The notes under the pieces are model-generated. The model worked only from the letters and a program-made list of their open reading frames with translations. It was not told the origin of the DNA and made no database searches. Made by a program: the position numbers and the translations under genes. From Oscillospiraceae bacterium (lineage in GTDB: Bacteria; Bacillota; Clostridia; Oscillospirales; Ruminococcaceae), in the NCBI GenBank assembly GCA_021201135.1, contig JAJQGT010000006.1, forward strand, positions 124,001-188,000: a stretch of 64,000 nucleotides of DNA, written 5' to 3'. Shown in pieces: positions 1 through 6,976 of the stretch (positions are counted from its first letter, which is position 1; the number at the start of each line of letters is the position of its first letter).

Positions 1-702
1 TATTCCAAGCCTGTGAGAATGGCGGCAGGAGCCTTTATCGGCGGCTTTTCGGCTCTTATAATCATAATCCCTGAGAGTATAGGCGTCATATTTCTGAAAA
101 TACTTTCTTTTGCGATAATAATAGCTGTGACTTTTCTGCAAAGGGGTATGGGCAAGCAGAGATCCCTGATTCTTTGTGCCGAGTTTTTCGGAGTGAATAT
201 AATCTTCGGCGGAACTGTTTATCTTCTTCAATCTTTGATTGGGACGGATATTATCTACATAAACAACGCTTCTTTCTATTTCGATATATCGCTCGGAACG
301 CTCATATTCTTCACGGCTATGATTTACGTCCTGACAGTGATTATCTCCGGCTTTCTTTCAAGAAAAGCCGACAAGAATCATGCTTATCGGGTGATGTTTG
401 ACTATGGTGGAAGCAGTTACAGCTTTGACGGCGTTGCTGATACCGGAAACACCGTTACCGATTTATTCAGCGGAAAACCGGTTATAATTTGTACAGGTTC
501 TGGTGATAAACCGAATTTGGAACGCTTCTCGGCTGTGCCGTACTCAACAATAGATGGCGAAGGGCTTCTTTATGCCTTTTCTCCCGATGAATTATACATA
601 GAAGATGAAACAGGAAAAAAGAAAAACGTAAATGCTCTTCTTGCGTTTACGGAAAGCGGAGAACGAAGAGCGGTATTTAATCCCGCAATTTTACATGAAT
701 GA
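1..702 (+). CDS. spoIIGA: SpoIIGA, sigma-E processing peptidase (5' end cut by window edge)
   Basis: This is the membrane aspartic protease that removes the pro-peptide from pro-sigma-E in the mother cell. The reading frame is open to base 1 (codons tat tcc aag cct precede the first GTG at 13), so the N-terminus lies outside the window. Hydrophobic membrane segments fill roughly the first 110 visible residues. They are followed by a soluble domain with the motif ADTGN, the expected catalytic Asp-Thr-Gly of this family. The stop is 13 nt before the sigE start, the standard spoIIG operon order. The family is recognised from the DTG motif, the topology and the sigE neighbour. Confidence 0.93.
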   Translation, partial: YSKPVRMAAGAFIGGFSALIIIIPESIGVIFLKILSFAIIIAVTFLQRGMGKQRSLILCAEFFGVNIIFGGTVYLLQSLIGTDIIYINNASFYFDISLGTLIFFTAMIYVLTVIISGFLSRKADKNHAYRVMFDYGGSSYSFDGVADTGNTVTDLFSGKPVIICTGSGDKPNLERFSAVPYSTIDGEGLLYAFSPDELYIEDETGKKKNVNALLAFTESGERRAVFNPAILHE

Positions 703-715
703 AAGGACTTTAGCA

Positions 716-1429
716 ATGGAAAAGCCGAAACTTTTGAGAGAAATCAGGATAAGAATTCTTAAGCTTTTAGGAATAGCTTCGCCAGTCGACTATATCAATG
801 GCTCTGACACTCTTCCGCCACCATTAAAAGGTGAGGAAGAAAAGCGAGTTTTTGAAATGCTCACAACTAATCCCAAAAAGGCAAGAGAGATTCTGATTAC
901 TCATAATCTTCGGCTTGTCGTCTACATATCGAAAAAGTTTGAGTCCACAGGAATAGGGGTTGAAGACTTAATCTCAATCGGTACGATAGGACTTATAAAA
1001 GCAGTCAATACTTTCAATCCGGAAAAGAACATCAAGCTTGCAACCTACGCCTCAAGGTGCATCGAAAACGAGATACTGATGTACCTGAGGAAAACCAACC
1101 AACAGAAGAATGAAGTTTCTATAGATGAACCCCTCAATATCGACTGGGACGGAAACGAGCTTCTTCTTTCGGATGTAATCGGTACCGAGCCCGACGAGGT
1201 TTACCAGAAGCTTGAAGGCGAGACAGAAGTACAGCTTCTCATAAAAGCCGTTGATTCTCTTAACGGCAGGGAAAAGCTCATAATGCAGATGCGCTTTGGA
1301 TTGAACGGCGGCAGAGAGATGACCCAGAAGGAAGTTGCGGATGTTGTGGGAATATCTCAGTCATATATTTCGAGACTCGAAAAGAGAATTTTAAAAGAAC
1401 TGAAAAAAGAGTTGGAGGCTATATGCTGA
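716..1429 (+). CDS. sigE: RNA polymerase sigma-E (pro-sigma-E)
   Basis: Early mother-cell sigma factor of sporulation, 237 aa, close to the 239 aa of the Bacillus protein. I chose ATG 716 because AAAGGA lies just upstream and the protein then starts with the expected basic amphipathic pro-sequence ([19 protein letters not shown]). The processing region follows around [13 protein letters not shown]. Region 2 ([39 protein letters not shown]) and region 4.2 with its helix-turn-helix ([16 protein letters not shown]) are intact. It is co-transcribed with spoIIGA, which cleaves it. Transcription may read on into sigG, where a hairpin appears to block translation. Confidence 0.97.
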   Translation: MEKPKLLREIRIRILKLLGIASPVDYINGSDTLPPPLKGEEEKRVFEMLTTNPKKAREILITHNLRLVVYISKKFESTGIGVEDLISIGTIGLIKAVNTFNPEKNIKLATYASRCIENEILMYLRKTNQQKNEVSIDEPLNIDWDGNELLLSDVIGTEPDEVYQKLEGETEVQLLIKAVDSLNGREKLIMQMRFGLNGGREMTQKEVADVVGISQSYISRLEKRILKELKKELEAIC

Positions 1430-1463
1430 GCATGATTTCCAGATAATGCCGAAGACTTTTCTT

Positions 1464-1493
1464 GAATAGTAAATATACACTCCGGCAATAATG
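1464..1493 (+). promoter_or_regulatory. Putative forespore (sigma-F/sigma-G type) promoter of sigG
   Basis: GAATA at 1464-1468, a 15-nt spacer, and GGCAATAATG at 1484-1493. The -10 fits the Bacillus sigma-F/G pattern GGnnAnAnTR, and the -35 resembles GHATA. Transcription would start near 1500, so the transcript would lack the left arm of the hairpin at 1474-1495. The match is by eye and the start point is inferred. Confidence 0.6.
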
Positions 1494-1542
1494 ATATAAG
1501 ATTTTCCGTTTGGAAAGAATCAATCATTATCCGGAGTGTATA
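1474..1542 (+). promoter_or_regulatory. Hairpin sequestering the sigG ribosome-binding site
   Basis: Bases 1474-1485 pair perfectly with 1531-1542 (12 bp). After a 2-nt bulge (1486-1487), 1488-1495 pair with 1523-1530 (8 bp). The loop is about 27 nt. The right arm contains the CCGGAG Shine-Dalgarno sequence of sigG (1531-1536). No T-run follows, so this is not a terminator. Only RNA that starts upstream of 1474, such as sigE read-through, can form the full stem. Confidence 0.8.
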
Positions 1543-1547
1543 CTTAT

Positions 1548-2318
1548 ATGCAATACTGTAAGGTTGAGATAAGCGGCGTCAACACAAGAGACTTGAAAGT
1601 CCTGAGTGAGGACAAAAAGATGGAGCTATTGGTAAAAGTAAAACAGGGTGACAAAAAGGCGAGGGACGAGCTGATTCAAGGAAACCTTCGCCTTGTTTTA
1701 AGCGTGATTCAGAAGTTTATGTCGAGAGGAACGCCTCCTGACGATTTATTTCAGGTCGGCGTTGTAGGTCTTATCAAGGCGATAGACAACTTCAACATAA
1801 ATCTCGATGTGAAGTTTTCAACATACGCCGTACCGATGATAACAGGCGAGCTGAGAAGATATCTTCGAGACGACAATGCGATAAGAGTGTCACGTTCAAC
1901 GAGGGATTTGGCATATCGGGCAATGCAGGCTAAAGAAAGGCTGACTGCATCAAGCGATACCGAGCCAACTGCAAGAGATATAGCAAAAGAACTGGATGTG
2001 AAAGAATCGGAGGTCGTCTTTGCTCTCGAATCAATCAGCGACCCGGTTTCGATATATGAGCCGGTATATTCGAGTACAGGTGATACTCTTTATGTCCTCG
2101 ATCAACTCGGCGACAGTTCCAGCGATGAGGGTTGGATAGATGAGCTATTGCTCCGTGAAGCGATAAAAATGCTCTCGGACAGAGAGAAAAATATACTGTA
2201 CCTTAGATTTTATCAGGGCAAGACACAGGTCGAGGTAGCAAACGAAATCGGCATTTCTCAGGCGCAGGTATCAAGAGTCGAAAAAAGTGCGTTGTCAAGG
2301 ATAAAATCCAAAGTATAG
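1548..2318 (+). CDS. sigG: RNA polymerase sigma-G
   Basis: Late forespore sigma factor, 256 aa from ATG 1548. It follows the Bacillus SigG pattern: short N-terminus KVEISGVNT, NLRLVLSVIQKF, DDLFQVGVVGLIKAID, KFSTYAVPMITGE and the region 4 helix-turn-helix EIGISQAQVSRVEK. A GTG at 1536 is also in frame but overlaps the Shine-Dalgarno GGAG (1533-1536), so ATG 1548, 11 nt downstream of it, is preferred. It follows sigE as in most spore formers. Expression is probably set by the sigma-F-like promoter at 1464-1493 and by the hairpin that hides its start on longer transcripts. Confidence 0.96.
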   Translation: MQYCKVEISGVNTRDLKVLSEDKKMELLVKVKQGDKKARDELIQGNLRLVLSVIQKFMSRGTPPDDLFQVGVVGLIKAIDNFNINLDVKFSTYAVPMITGELRRYLRDDNAIRVSRSTRDLAYRAMQAKERLTASSDTEPTARDIAKELDVKESEVVFALESISDPVSIYEPVYSSTGDTLYVLDQLGDSSSDEGWIDELLLREAIKMLSDREKNILYLRFYQGKTQVEVANEIGISQAQVSRVEKSALSRIKSKV

Positions 2319-2321
2319 CCC

Positions 2322-2350
2322 TTGACAAATTTAATTTCCCGTGTTAAAAT
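2322..2350 (+). promoter_or_regulatory. Sigma-A promoter of tyrS
   Basis: TTGACA at 2322-2327, a 17-nt spacer and TAAAAT at 2345-2350, a near-consensus housekeeping promoter that begins 4 nt after the sigG stop. The leader to the tyrS ATG is only about 33 nt, too short for a T-box riboswitch. Confidence 0.85.
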
Positions 2351-2389
2351 GGTTTATCTACCACAAAGAGATGAAACGAGGAAATTTAA

Positions 2390-3589
2390 ATGCAGATTTA
2401 CGAAGAACTCAAGGCAAGAGGGCTTATAGCTCAGGTCACCGATGAAGAAGAGATCAGAGATCTTATCAACAACGGCAAGGCAACGTTCTATATCGGATTT
2501 GATCCGACAGCAGATTCCTTGCATGTAGGACACTTTATGGCTCTTTGCCTTATGAAGAGACTCCAGATGGCAGGAAATCGCCCTGTCGTACTTATCGGCG
2601 GAGGTACCGGTTATATCGGCGACCCTTCCGGCAGAACCGATATGCGCTCGATGATGACTGCTGAAACTATTCAGCACAACTGCGATTGCTTTAAGAAGCA
2701 GATGGAGCGTTTCATCGAGTTCGGCGACGACAAGGCCATAATGGTCAATAATGCCGACTGGCTTTTGAATCTTAATTATATCGAGCTTTTAAGAGAGGTC
2801 GGACCTTGCTTTTCTGTAAACAATATGCTTCGTGCTGAGTGCTACAAGCAGAGAATGGAAAAAGGGCTTTCCTTCCTTGAATTCAACTACATGATTATGC
2901 AGTCTTATGACTTCTACTATCTGTATCAGCATTACAGTTGCAATATGCAGTTCGGCGGAGACGACCAGTGGTCGAATATGCTCGGCGGTACAGAGCTTAT
3001 AAGAAAGAAGCTTGGCAAGGATGCCTATGCCATGACCATAACTCTTCTTCTTAACTCTGAAGGCAAGAAGATGGGCAAGACCCAGAGCGGTGCAGTATGG
3101 CTCGACCCGAACAAGACCTCTCCTTATGACTTCTTCCAGTATTGGAGAAATGTCGGCGATGCCGATGTTATGAAGTGCATAAGGATGCTTACGTTCCTGC
3201 CTCTTGAGCAAATCGACGTAATGGATTCGTGGGAGGGAAGCGAGCTTAACAAAGCAAAAGAGATTCTCGCATATGAGCTCACAAAGCTTGTTCACGGTGA
3301 GGAAGAAGCCGACAAGGCTCTTGCCGCGGCGAGAGCGGTGTTTGGTGGCTCTGGCTCCAATGAGAACATGCCCACTTTTGAGTTTGAAACTGATTTTATT
3401 GGTATTCTCGATGCCATGGTGGCGACAAAGCTTGCGCCGAGTAAAGGAGAGGCAAGAAGGCTCATCCAGCAAGGCGGAGTTACTCTCAATGACGAGAAGG
3501 TCACTGATGTTTCACTTGACGTTGACCTTTTTTCTGAAGTAATTCTCAAGAGAGGCAAAAAGCAGGTTGTAAGGCTTGTTAAGAAATAA
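2390..3589 (+). CDS. tyrS: Tyrosyl-tRNA synthetase
   Basis: Class I aminoacyl-tRNA synthetase that charges tRNA-Tyr, 399 aa. The HIGH-type signature is HVGH (residues 45-48) and the KMSKS-type loop is KMGKT (227-231). The C-terminal ~60 residues form an S4 RNA-binding domain ([17 protein letters not shown]). It starts at ATG 2390, with GAGGAA upstream. It is a single-gene unit with its own sigma-A promoter and an intrinsic terminator. The KMGKT form, rather than KMSKS, occurs in the TyrS branch often called TyrZ/type 2, but I cannot assign the branch without an alignment. Confidence 0.97.
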   Translation: MQIYEELKARGLIAQVTDEEEIRDLINNGKATFYIGFDPTADSLHVGHFMALCLMKRLQMAGNRPVVLIGGGTGYIGDPSGRTDMRSMMTAETIQHNCDCFKKQMERFIEFGDDKAIMVNNADWLLNLNYIELLREVGPCFSVNNMLRAECYKQRMEKGLSFLEFNYMIMQSYDFYYLYQHYSCNMQFGGDDQWSNMLGGTELIRKKLGKDAYAMTITLLLNSEGKKMGKTQSGAVWLDPNKTSPYDFFQYWRNVGDADVMKCIRMLTFLPLEQIDVMDSWEGSELNKAKEILAYELTKLVHGEEEADKALAAARAVFGGSGSNENMPTFEFETDFIGILDAMVATKLAPSKGEARRLIQQGGVTLNDEKVTDVSLDVDLFSEVILKRGKKQVVRLVKK

Positions 3590-3603
3590 TCAGGCACAAT
3601 AAT

Positions 3604-3634
3604 AGCCGTCTCCGTAAATCGGAGGCGGCTTTTT
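3604..3634 (+). terminator. Intrinsic terminator of tyrS
   Basis: GCCGTCTCCG (3605-3614) pairs with CGGAGGCGGC (3620-3629), with one G-U pair, followed by TTTTT. It lies between convergent tyrS and the minus-strand hydrolase gene. Confidence 0.9.
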
Positions 3635-3643
3635 AGTGTAGTG

Positions 3644-4621
3644 TCATTCACAGCGTTCCCAGAACGACTTTATTTCTGCTTCATAGCCGGTCTTATTCAT
3701 GAAGTAGTTCATGCAGTGTCCTGCACCATTGACAGCATATAGTTTTTTCAGAGCGGAGCAGGAGTTGTAGTTCTCGTAAGCCATTTCGATTGGAACTATA
3801 TCATCCTCAGTTCCATGTATCAGAAGAACCGGAATATTACAGCTCTCAAGAGCTTCCGAAACTGTGTAGGAGGTATCGGTGTGGAGCTTCTTGTCGGCTG
3901 TGGTGTTGAAGACGGTTTCAACTCTGGTGTACGGAATACGGGAATTCTTTTCAAAGACGTGTTGCCAGATTTCTCTTGCGGATGAATATGCACTGTCGGC
4001 GATGACGCCTTTTACGTTTTCGGGAGGATTCAATCCGGTTGCCATAAGTACGGTCGATGCTCCCATTGAAAGACCATAGAGGTAGATGAGAAGTTTATTT
4101 CCGCATCTTTCATTTACCCATGAAATCCAGTCAAGGCAATCATACCTTTCCAAGAGCCCGAAGCCGGTGTATTTTCCTTCACTGTTTCCGTGTGCTCTTT
4201 GCTCTACGAAAAGGATATTGCAGTCATTGTCGTGCAAAAAGTCTGCCGAAAGACCGAAATCCAAATCCCATGTGACGTGCCAACCGTGGAAACAGATAAC
4301 GGTTCTTTTTGCATTTTCACACTGCCACCAATGTCCGATGAGCTTCAAATCATCCTGGCTTGTTATGCTGACTTCTTCGAGATTTTGCGCGTTCAGCTTT
4401 TCGGCGGCAAGCTTCTTTTCTTCCTCGAATTTGTCGAAAACCGATTGTTCCAAATTCTCGTCTTTCTGACGTTTAGTGATTTTGTGTAACTTCGGCTTTT
4501 CTCTTTTCAGAGCCGTATCCGCAACCATCTGAAGCATAAGATATGCTGAAGCCGCTGTCAATGTACACGCCGCGGCAACAGATGCGCCAACTATTATTTT
4601 CTTTTTCGTATTCTTGTTCAT
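3644..4621 (-). CDS. Membrane-anchored alpha/beta hydrolase
   Basis: A 325-aa serine hydrolase of the alpha/beta fold; substrate unknown. An N-terminal basic stretch and one hydrophobic helix (about residues 9-32) anchor it to the membrane, with a charged linker before the catalytic domain. The nucleophile elbow is GLSMGAS, the oxyanion region FHGWH, and the acid and base are in HGTEDDIVP and GAGHCMNY. ATG 4621 is preceded by GGAG. It is a monocistronic minus-strand gene between two terminators, with an extended -10 promoter. It resembles the FrsA/YqkD-like hydrolases of Firmicutes. Esterase activity is plausible but no substrate can be named. Confidence 0.85.
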   Translation of the reverse strand: MNKNTKKKIIVGASVAAACTLTAASAYLMLQMVADTALKREKPKLHKITKRQKDENLEQSVFDKFEEEKKLAAEKLNAQNLEEVSITSQDDLKLIGHWWQCENAKRTVICFHGWHVTWDLDFGLSADFLHDNDCNILFVEQRAHGNSEGKYTGFGLLERYDCLDWISWVNERCGNKLLIYLYGLSMGASTVLMATGLNPPENVKGVIADSAYSSAREIWQHVFEKNSRIPYTRVETVFNTTADKKLHTDTSYTVSEALESCNIPVLLIHGTEDDIVPIEMAYENYNSCSALKKLYAVNGAGHCMNYFMNKTGYEAEIKSFWERCE

Positions 4622-4671
4622 GATATCATCTCCGTTATGTGAATACGTTTGTCCTTGAATTTGTTGTTTAT

Positions 4672-4680
4672 ATTATAGCA
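4672..4680 (-). promoter_or_regulatory. Extended -10 promoter of the hydrolase gene
   Basis: Minus strand reads TGCTATAAT, an extended -10 with TATAAT at 4677-4672. No good -35 lies 17 nt upstream, where the dnaC-operon terminator sits. The start codon is about 50 nt downstream. Confidence 0.55.
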
Positions 4681-4689
4681 CCTTGATGT

Positions 4690-4730
4690 CAAAAAAGCAT
4701 TAGACAAACCGGAAAGCTTGTCTAATGCTT
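4690..4730 (-). terminator. Intrinsic terminator of the dnaD-dnaC operon
   Basis: A 13-bp perfect inverted repeat, AAGCATTAGACAA (4695-4707) and its complement (4718-4730), followed on the minus strand by a run of Ts (complement of 4691-4696). It closes the minus-strand operon that ends at 4763. Confidence 0.9.
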
Positions 4731-4762
4731 GGTGAACACTTCAGGAAAAGTGTGGGAATATA

Positions 4763-5776
4763 TCAGCTGAAGATGCCTTCACGCCTCTTGATCTGACGAA
4801 TATCCTCGCCGATAAATCGGAGCGTGTGGTAATTTCCTATGAGACGAGATATGATTCTGTCGTCATATCTTTCGGAAAGCTCGTTGATGGATAAGTTAGA
4901 CGACACAATAGTCGGCTTGCCCATATTGCATCTTGAATTGATGAGATTATAGATAGTGGCAGAATTGAAGGATGACTTGAATTCGCATCCCAAATCGTCC
5001 AAGATCAAAAGCTCGGCATTCAGAAGAAGCTCCAGAGTGTCGCCTTCGGCACGTCCGAAATGTTCGTTTTCAATATATCTGAGATAATTCTGGATAGAGT
5101 CGAAAGCAACGCTTATGCCCTTTCGTACAAGCTCGTTTGCGATGCAGGAGGACAAGAAAGTTTTTCCGAGTCCGGTTTTACCGAGCATGAAAAGGCTTTG
5201 CGATTGCTCTGAGAATCCGTTTGCATAGCCAATGCAGAAATTGAGTATTTCAGCCATTCTGTTTCTGCAATCGTAAGCAGTTCCGTTATACTGATATGTT
5301 TCGGGATAGAAGCTAAGACCGAACTCCGAAAAGTTGTGAAGCTTGATTTTGCACTGCTCATTGAGCTTTGAAATTGTGAAAGATGTCATGAGTTCTTCGG
5401 CACACTTGCACCTGTTTCCGAGATGAATGCCAGTATCTCCGCAGATGGGGCAGGTATAGTTTACAGTCAGATAATCCTCTGGATAGCCAAAAGCAGTGAG
5501 AGCGTTTTTTAGTTTTTCCTGATCCTCTAAGTTTTCGTTTTTGATTTTTTCGACTGCTTCGGAAACGTTGACGGCAGGCTTGCCGTTCTGATCTTTCGAA
5601 AAAATAACCTTGGCGAGCTTTGACGAAGTCTTGGAAATATTAAGAAATATCTCATATATCTCGGGATGATTCTTTTTTATGCTCTGAACATGAGCATCAT
5701 ATGTATTCAAGGCATCCTGGCGTCTTGCTTCGATGACCGAATAGGCGGCGTTTACCGCTTCCTGAGTGTATTTCAT
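4763..5776 (-). CDS. dnaC: DnaC/DnaI-type replicative helicase loader ATPase
   Basis: AAA+ ATPase that loads replicative helicase, 337 aa. A Zn-binding Cys cluster (CPICGDTG ... CKC) separates the N-terminal helicase-binding part from the ATPase. Walker A is GKTGLGKT, Walker B LLILDDLG, and a sensor segment reads IVSSNLS. A GGAGG sequence precedes the ATG. It lies 14 nt downstream of a DnaD-like gene, so the two probably form the primosome pair (Bacillus DnaB/DnaD plus DnaI). The symbol follows common annotation of this family; dnaI would be the Bacillus name. Confidence 0.9.
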   Translation of the reverse strand: MKYTQEAVNAAYSVIEARRQDALNTYDAHVQSIKKNHPEIYEIFLNISKTSSKLAKVIFSKDQNGKPAVNVSEAVEKIKNENLEDQEKLKNALTAFGYPEDYLTVNYTCPICGDTGIHLGNRCKCAEELMTSFTISKLNEQCKIKLHNFSEFGLSFYPETYQYNGTAYDCRNRMAEILNFCIGYANGFSEQSQSLFMLGKTGLGKTFLSSCIANELVRKGISVAFDSIQNYLRYIENEHFGRAEGDTLELLLNAELLILDDLGCEFKSSFNSATIYNLINSRCNMGKPTIVSSNLSINELSERYDDRIISRLIGNYHTLRFIGEDIRQIKRREGIFS

Positions 5777-5790
5777 TATGGTAACCTCCG

Positions 5791-6771
5791 CTATTTGTTT
5801 GAATGTGATTGAGAAAGCGTGAAGCTGTCGAATTCGTTTAAGTCGAATGAGCTGTTGCTGGATTTTCTTTCAATCTGCGTTGCTGCCGGCTTTGTCCTGC
5901 TGGCTTCATCTGCTTCAAGCATTTCACGGGTAAAGATCCTTTTTTTAGCCCAAGACTGCAATATTTTATTTATGTACGGGAAGGAAAGCTTGTTGGTCTG
6001 ATTTACGCATCTTTCGCGTGCTTCGCTTATCATCTCGATGCCGAATCCCATCTCACGCCACGATGAAATATACTGCGATTGCTTTGCCGTTGGCTTAGTT
6101 TCGATAAACAGTGCGCGTCTGACTTCGTTTTCGAAGGAGTTGTATTCCGTTCTTCGCTTGATTTCGGCGTCAATCTCAAAGAATCCGGTAATGCCGTTCT
6201 GGAACAGTTCTGTCGCGAAGCTTTCAATACTTTTGGCGGAAGTCTTTCCGCAGTCACGGCAATACTCGAGCATCAATATAATCGACTGGGTGTCGAATCC
6301 GTAGTAATCCCGAAGATTGATCAAGAGCTCCTGTTCTGTGTGCTTCAAGAGTCGTCCGACGGTTTTCTCGGCTTCTGAGAATAGCTCTCTTAAGGGCTCG
6401 TCAGTATCAATCATATCTGAAATGCTCTTAGGTGAGTAATTCAAACGAACCTTTGCGTTTGAAACAGGAGCAGGGGAGGCTACCGTGGGGGCTTTTGTTA
6501 TGACCGGAGTAACAGTTACACTCCCAGATTCAATAACGCCCATCTCTTTCCAGAAGATAACCGCATCGTCAAACGCACTCTCTTTAATACCTAATTTCTT
6601 GCAAACTTCCGACTTATCAATCTCGTCCGACTCGTCGCACATAAGATACAAAATAAGCTTTATTGCCGATTCGTCTGCAAGCCTTATGTAGTCGTCGACG
6701 AGTGCGCATGGCACGGAAAAGAACCTTTTCCACTTGGAATTATTGAGTTTCAGTGATACCTTTTCCGCCAT
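5791..6771 (-). CDS. DnaD/DnaB-family primosome protein
   Basis: A 326-aa protein of the DnaD/DnaB (DDBH) superfamily, which remodels DNA and recruits the helicase loader in Firmicutes. The N-terminal ~95 residues look like a winged helix (VPCALVDDYIRLADESAIKLILYLM). A Pro/Ala-rich linker follows, then two DnaD-type domains: one around TEQELLINLRDYYGFDTQSI and a second around SSWREMGFGIEMISEARE with INKILQSWAKK. The order winged helix, then two DDBH2 repeats, and the adjacent loader fit replication initiation or restart. The start ATG has GAGGCG upstream and a strong sigma-A promoter. Confidence 0.85.
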   Translation of the reverse strand: MAEKVSLKLNNSKWKRFFSVPCALVDDYIRLADESAIKLILYLMCDESDEIDKSEVCKKLGIKESAFDDAVIFWKEMGVIESGSVTVTPVITKAPTVASPAPVSNAKVRLNYSPKSISDMIDTDEPLRELFSEAEKTVGRLLKHTEQELLINLRDYYGFDTQSIILMLEYCRDCGKTSAKSIESFATELFQNGITGFFEIDAEIKRRTEYNSFENEVRRALFIETKPTAKQSQYISSWREMGFGIEMISEARERCVNQTNKLSFPYINKILQSWAKKRIFTREMLEADEASRTKPAATQIERKSSNSSFDLNEFDSFTLSQSHSNK

Positions 6772-6806
6772 AATTACGCCTCATTCGACTTAAGATTGAT
6801 AGTGAT

Positions 6807-6835
6807 ATTATATCACTCTTTCGACTCGAAATCAA
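6807..6835 (-). promoter_or_regulatory. Sigma-A promoter of the dnaD-dnaC operon
   Basis: Minus strand: TTGATT (6835-6830), a 17-nt spacer, TATAAT (6812-6807). The -10 lies within the short palindrome GTGATATAATATCAC. The start codon is about 36 nt downstream of the -10. Confidence 0.8.
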
Positions 6836-6913
6836 CTACGACAAGAGTATATTTTCTTGAGCGTTGGTTTTTATCATTCTATAGTCAAAAATATAGTACT
6901 GTTACCGCGACAA

Positions 6914-6942
6914 TTTACTTTCACGAAAGTATATGTTAAAAT
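6914..6942 (+). promoter_or_regulatory. Promoter of the GH30 gene pair
   Basis: TTTACT at 6914-6919, a 17-nt spacer, TAAAAT at 6937-6942, giving a leader of roughly 28 nt to the ATG at 6977. A palindrome occupies 6916-6931, inside the promoter. Confidence 0.7.
6916..6931. promoter_or_regulatory. Palindromic operator candidate in the GH30 promoter
   Basis: TACTTTC, AC, GAAAGTA: perfect 7-bp arms around a 2-bp centre, overlapping the 3' part of the -35 and the first half of the spacer. This is the usual position for a repressor site. No regulator gene lies nearby, so the binding protein is unknown. Confidence 0.5.
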
Positions 6943-6976
6943 AAACATAAGTCGCTTGAAAGGACGAACACATATT

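Noticed and set aside
2351-2389. T-box riboswitch before tyrS (and likewise before ileS at 21242-21267)
   Set aside because: Leaders are only about 33 and 26 nt, too short for the T-box fold, and no T-box sequence is present.
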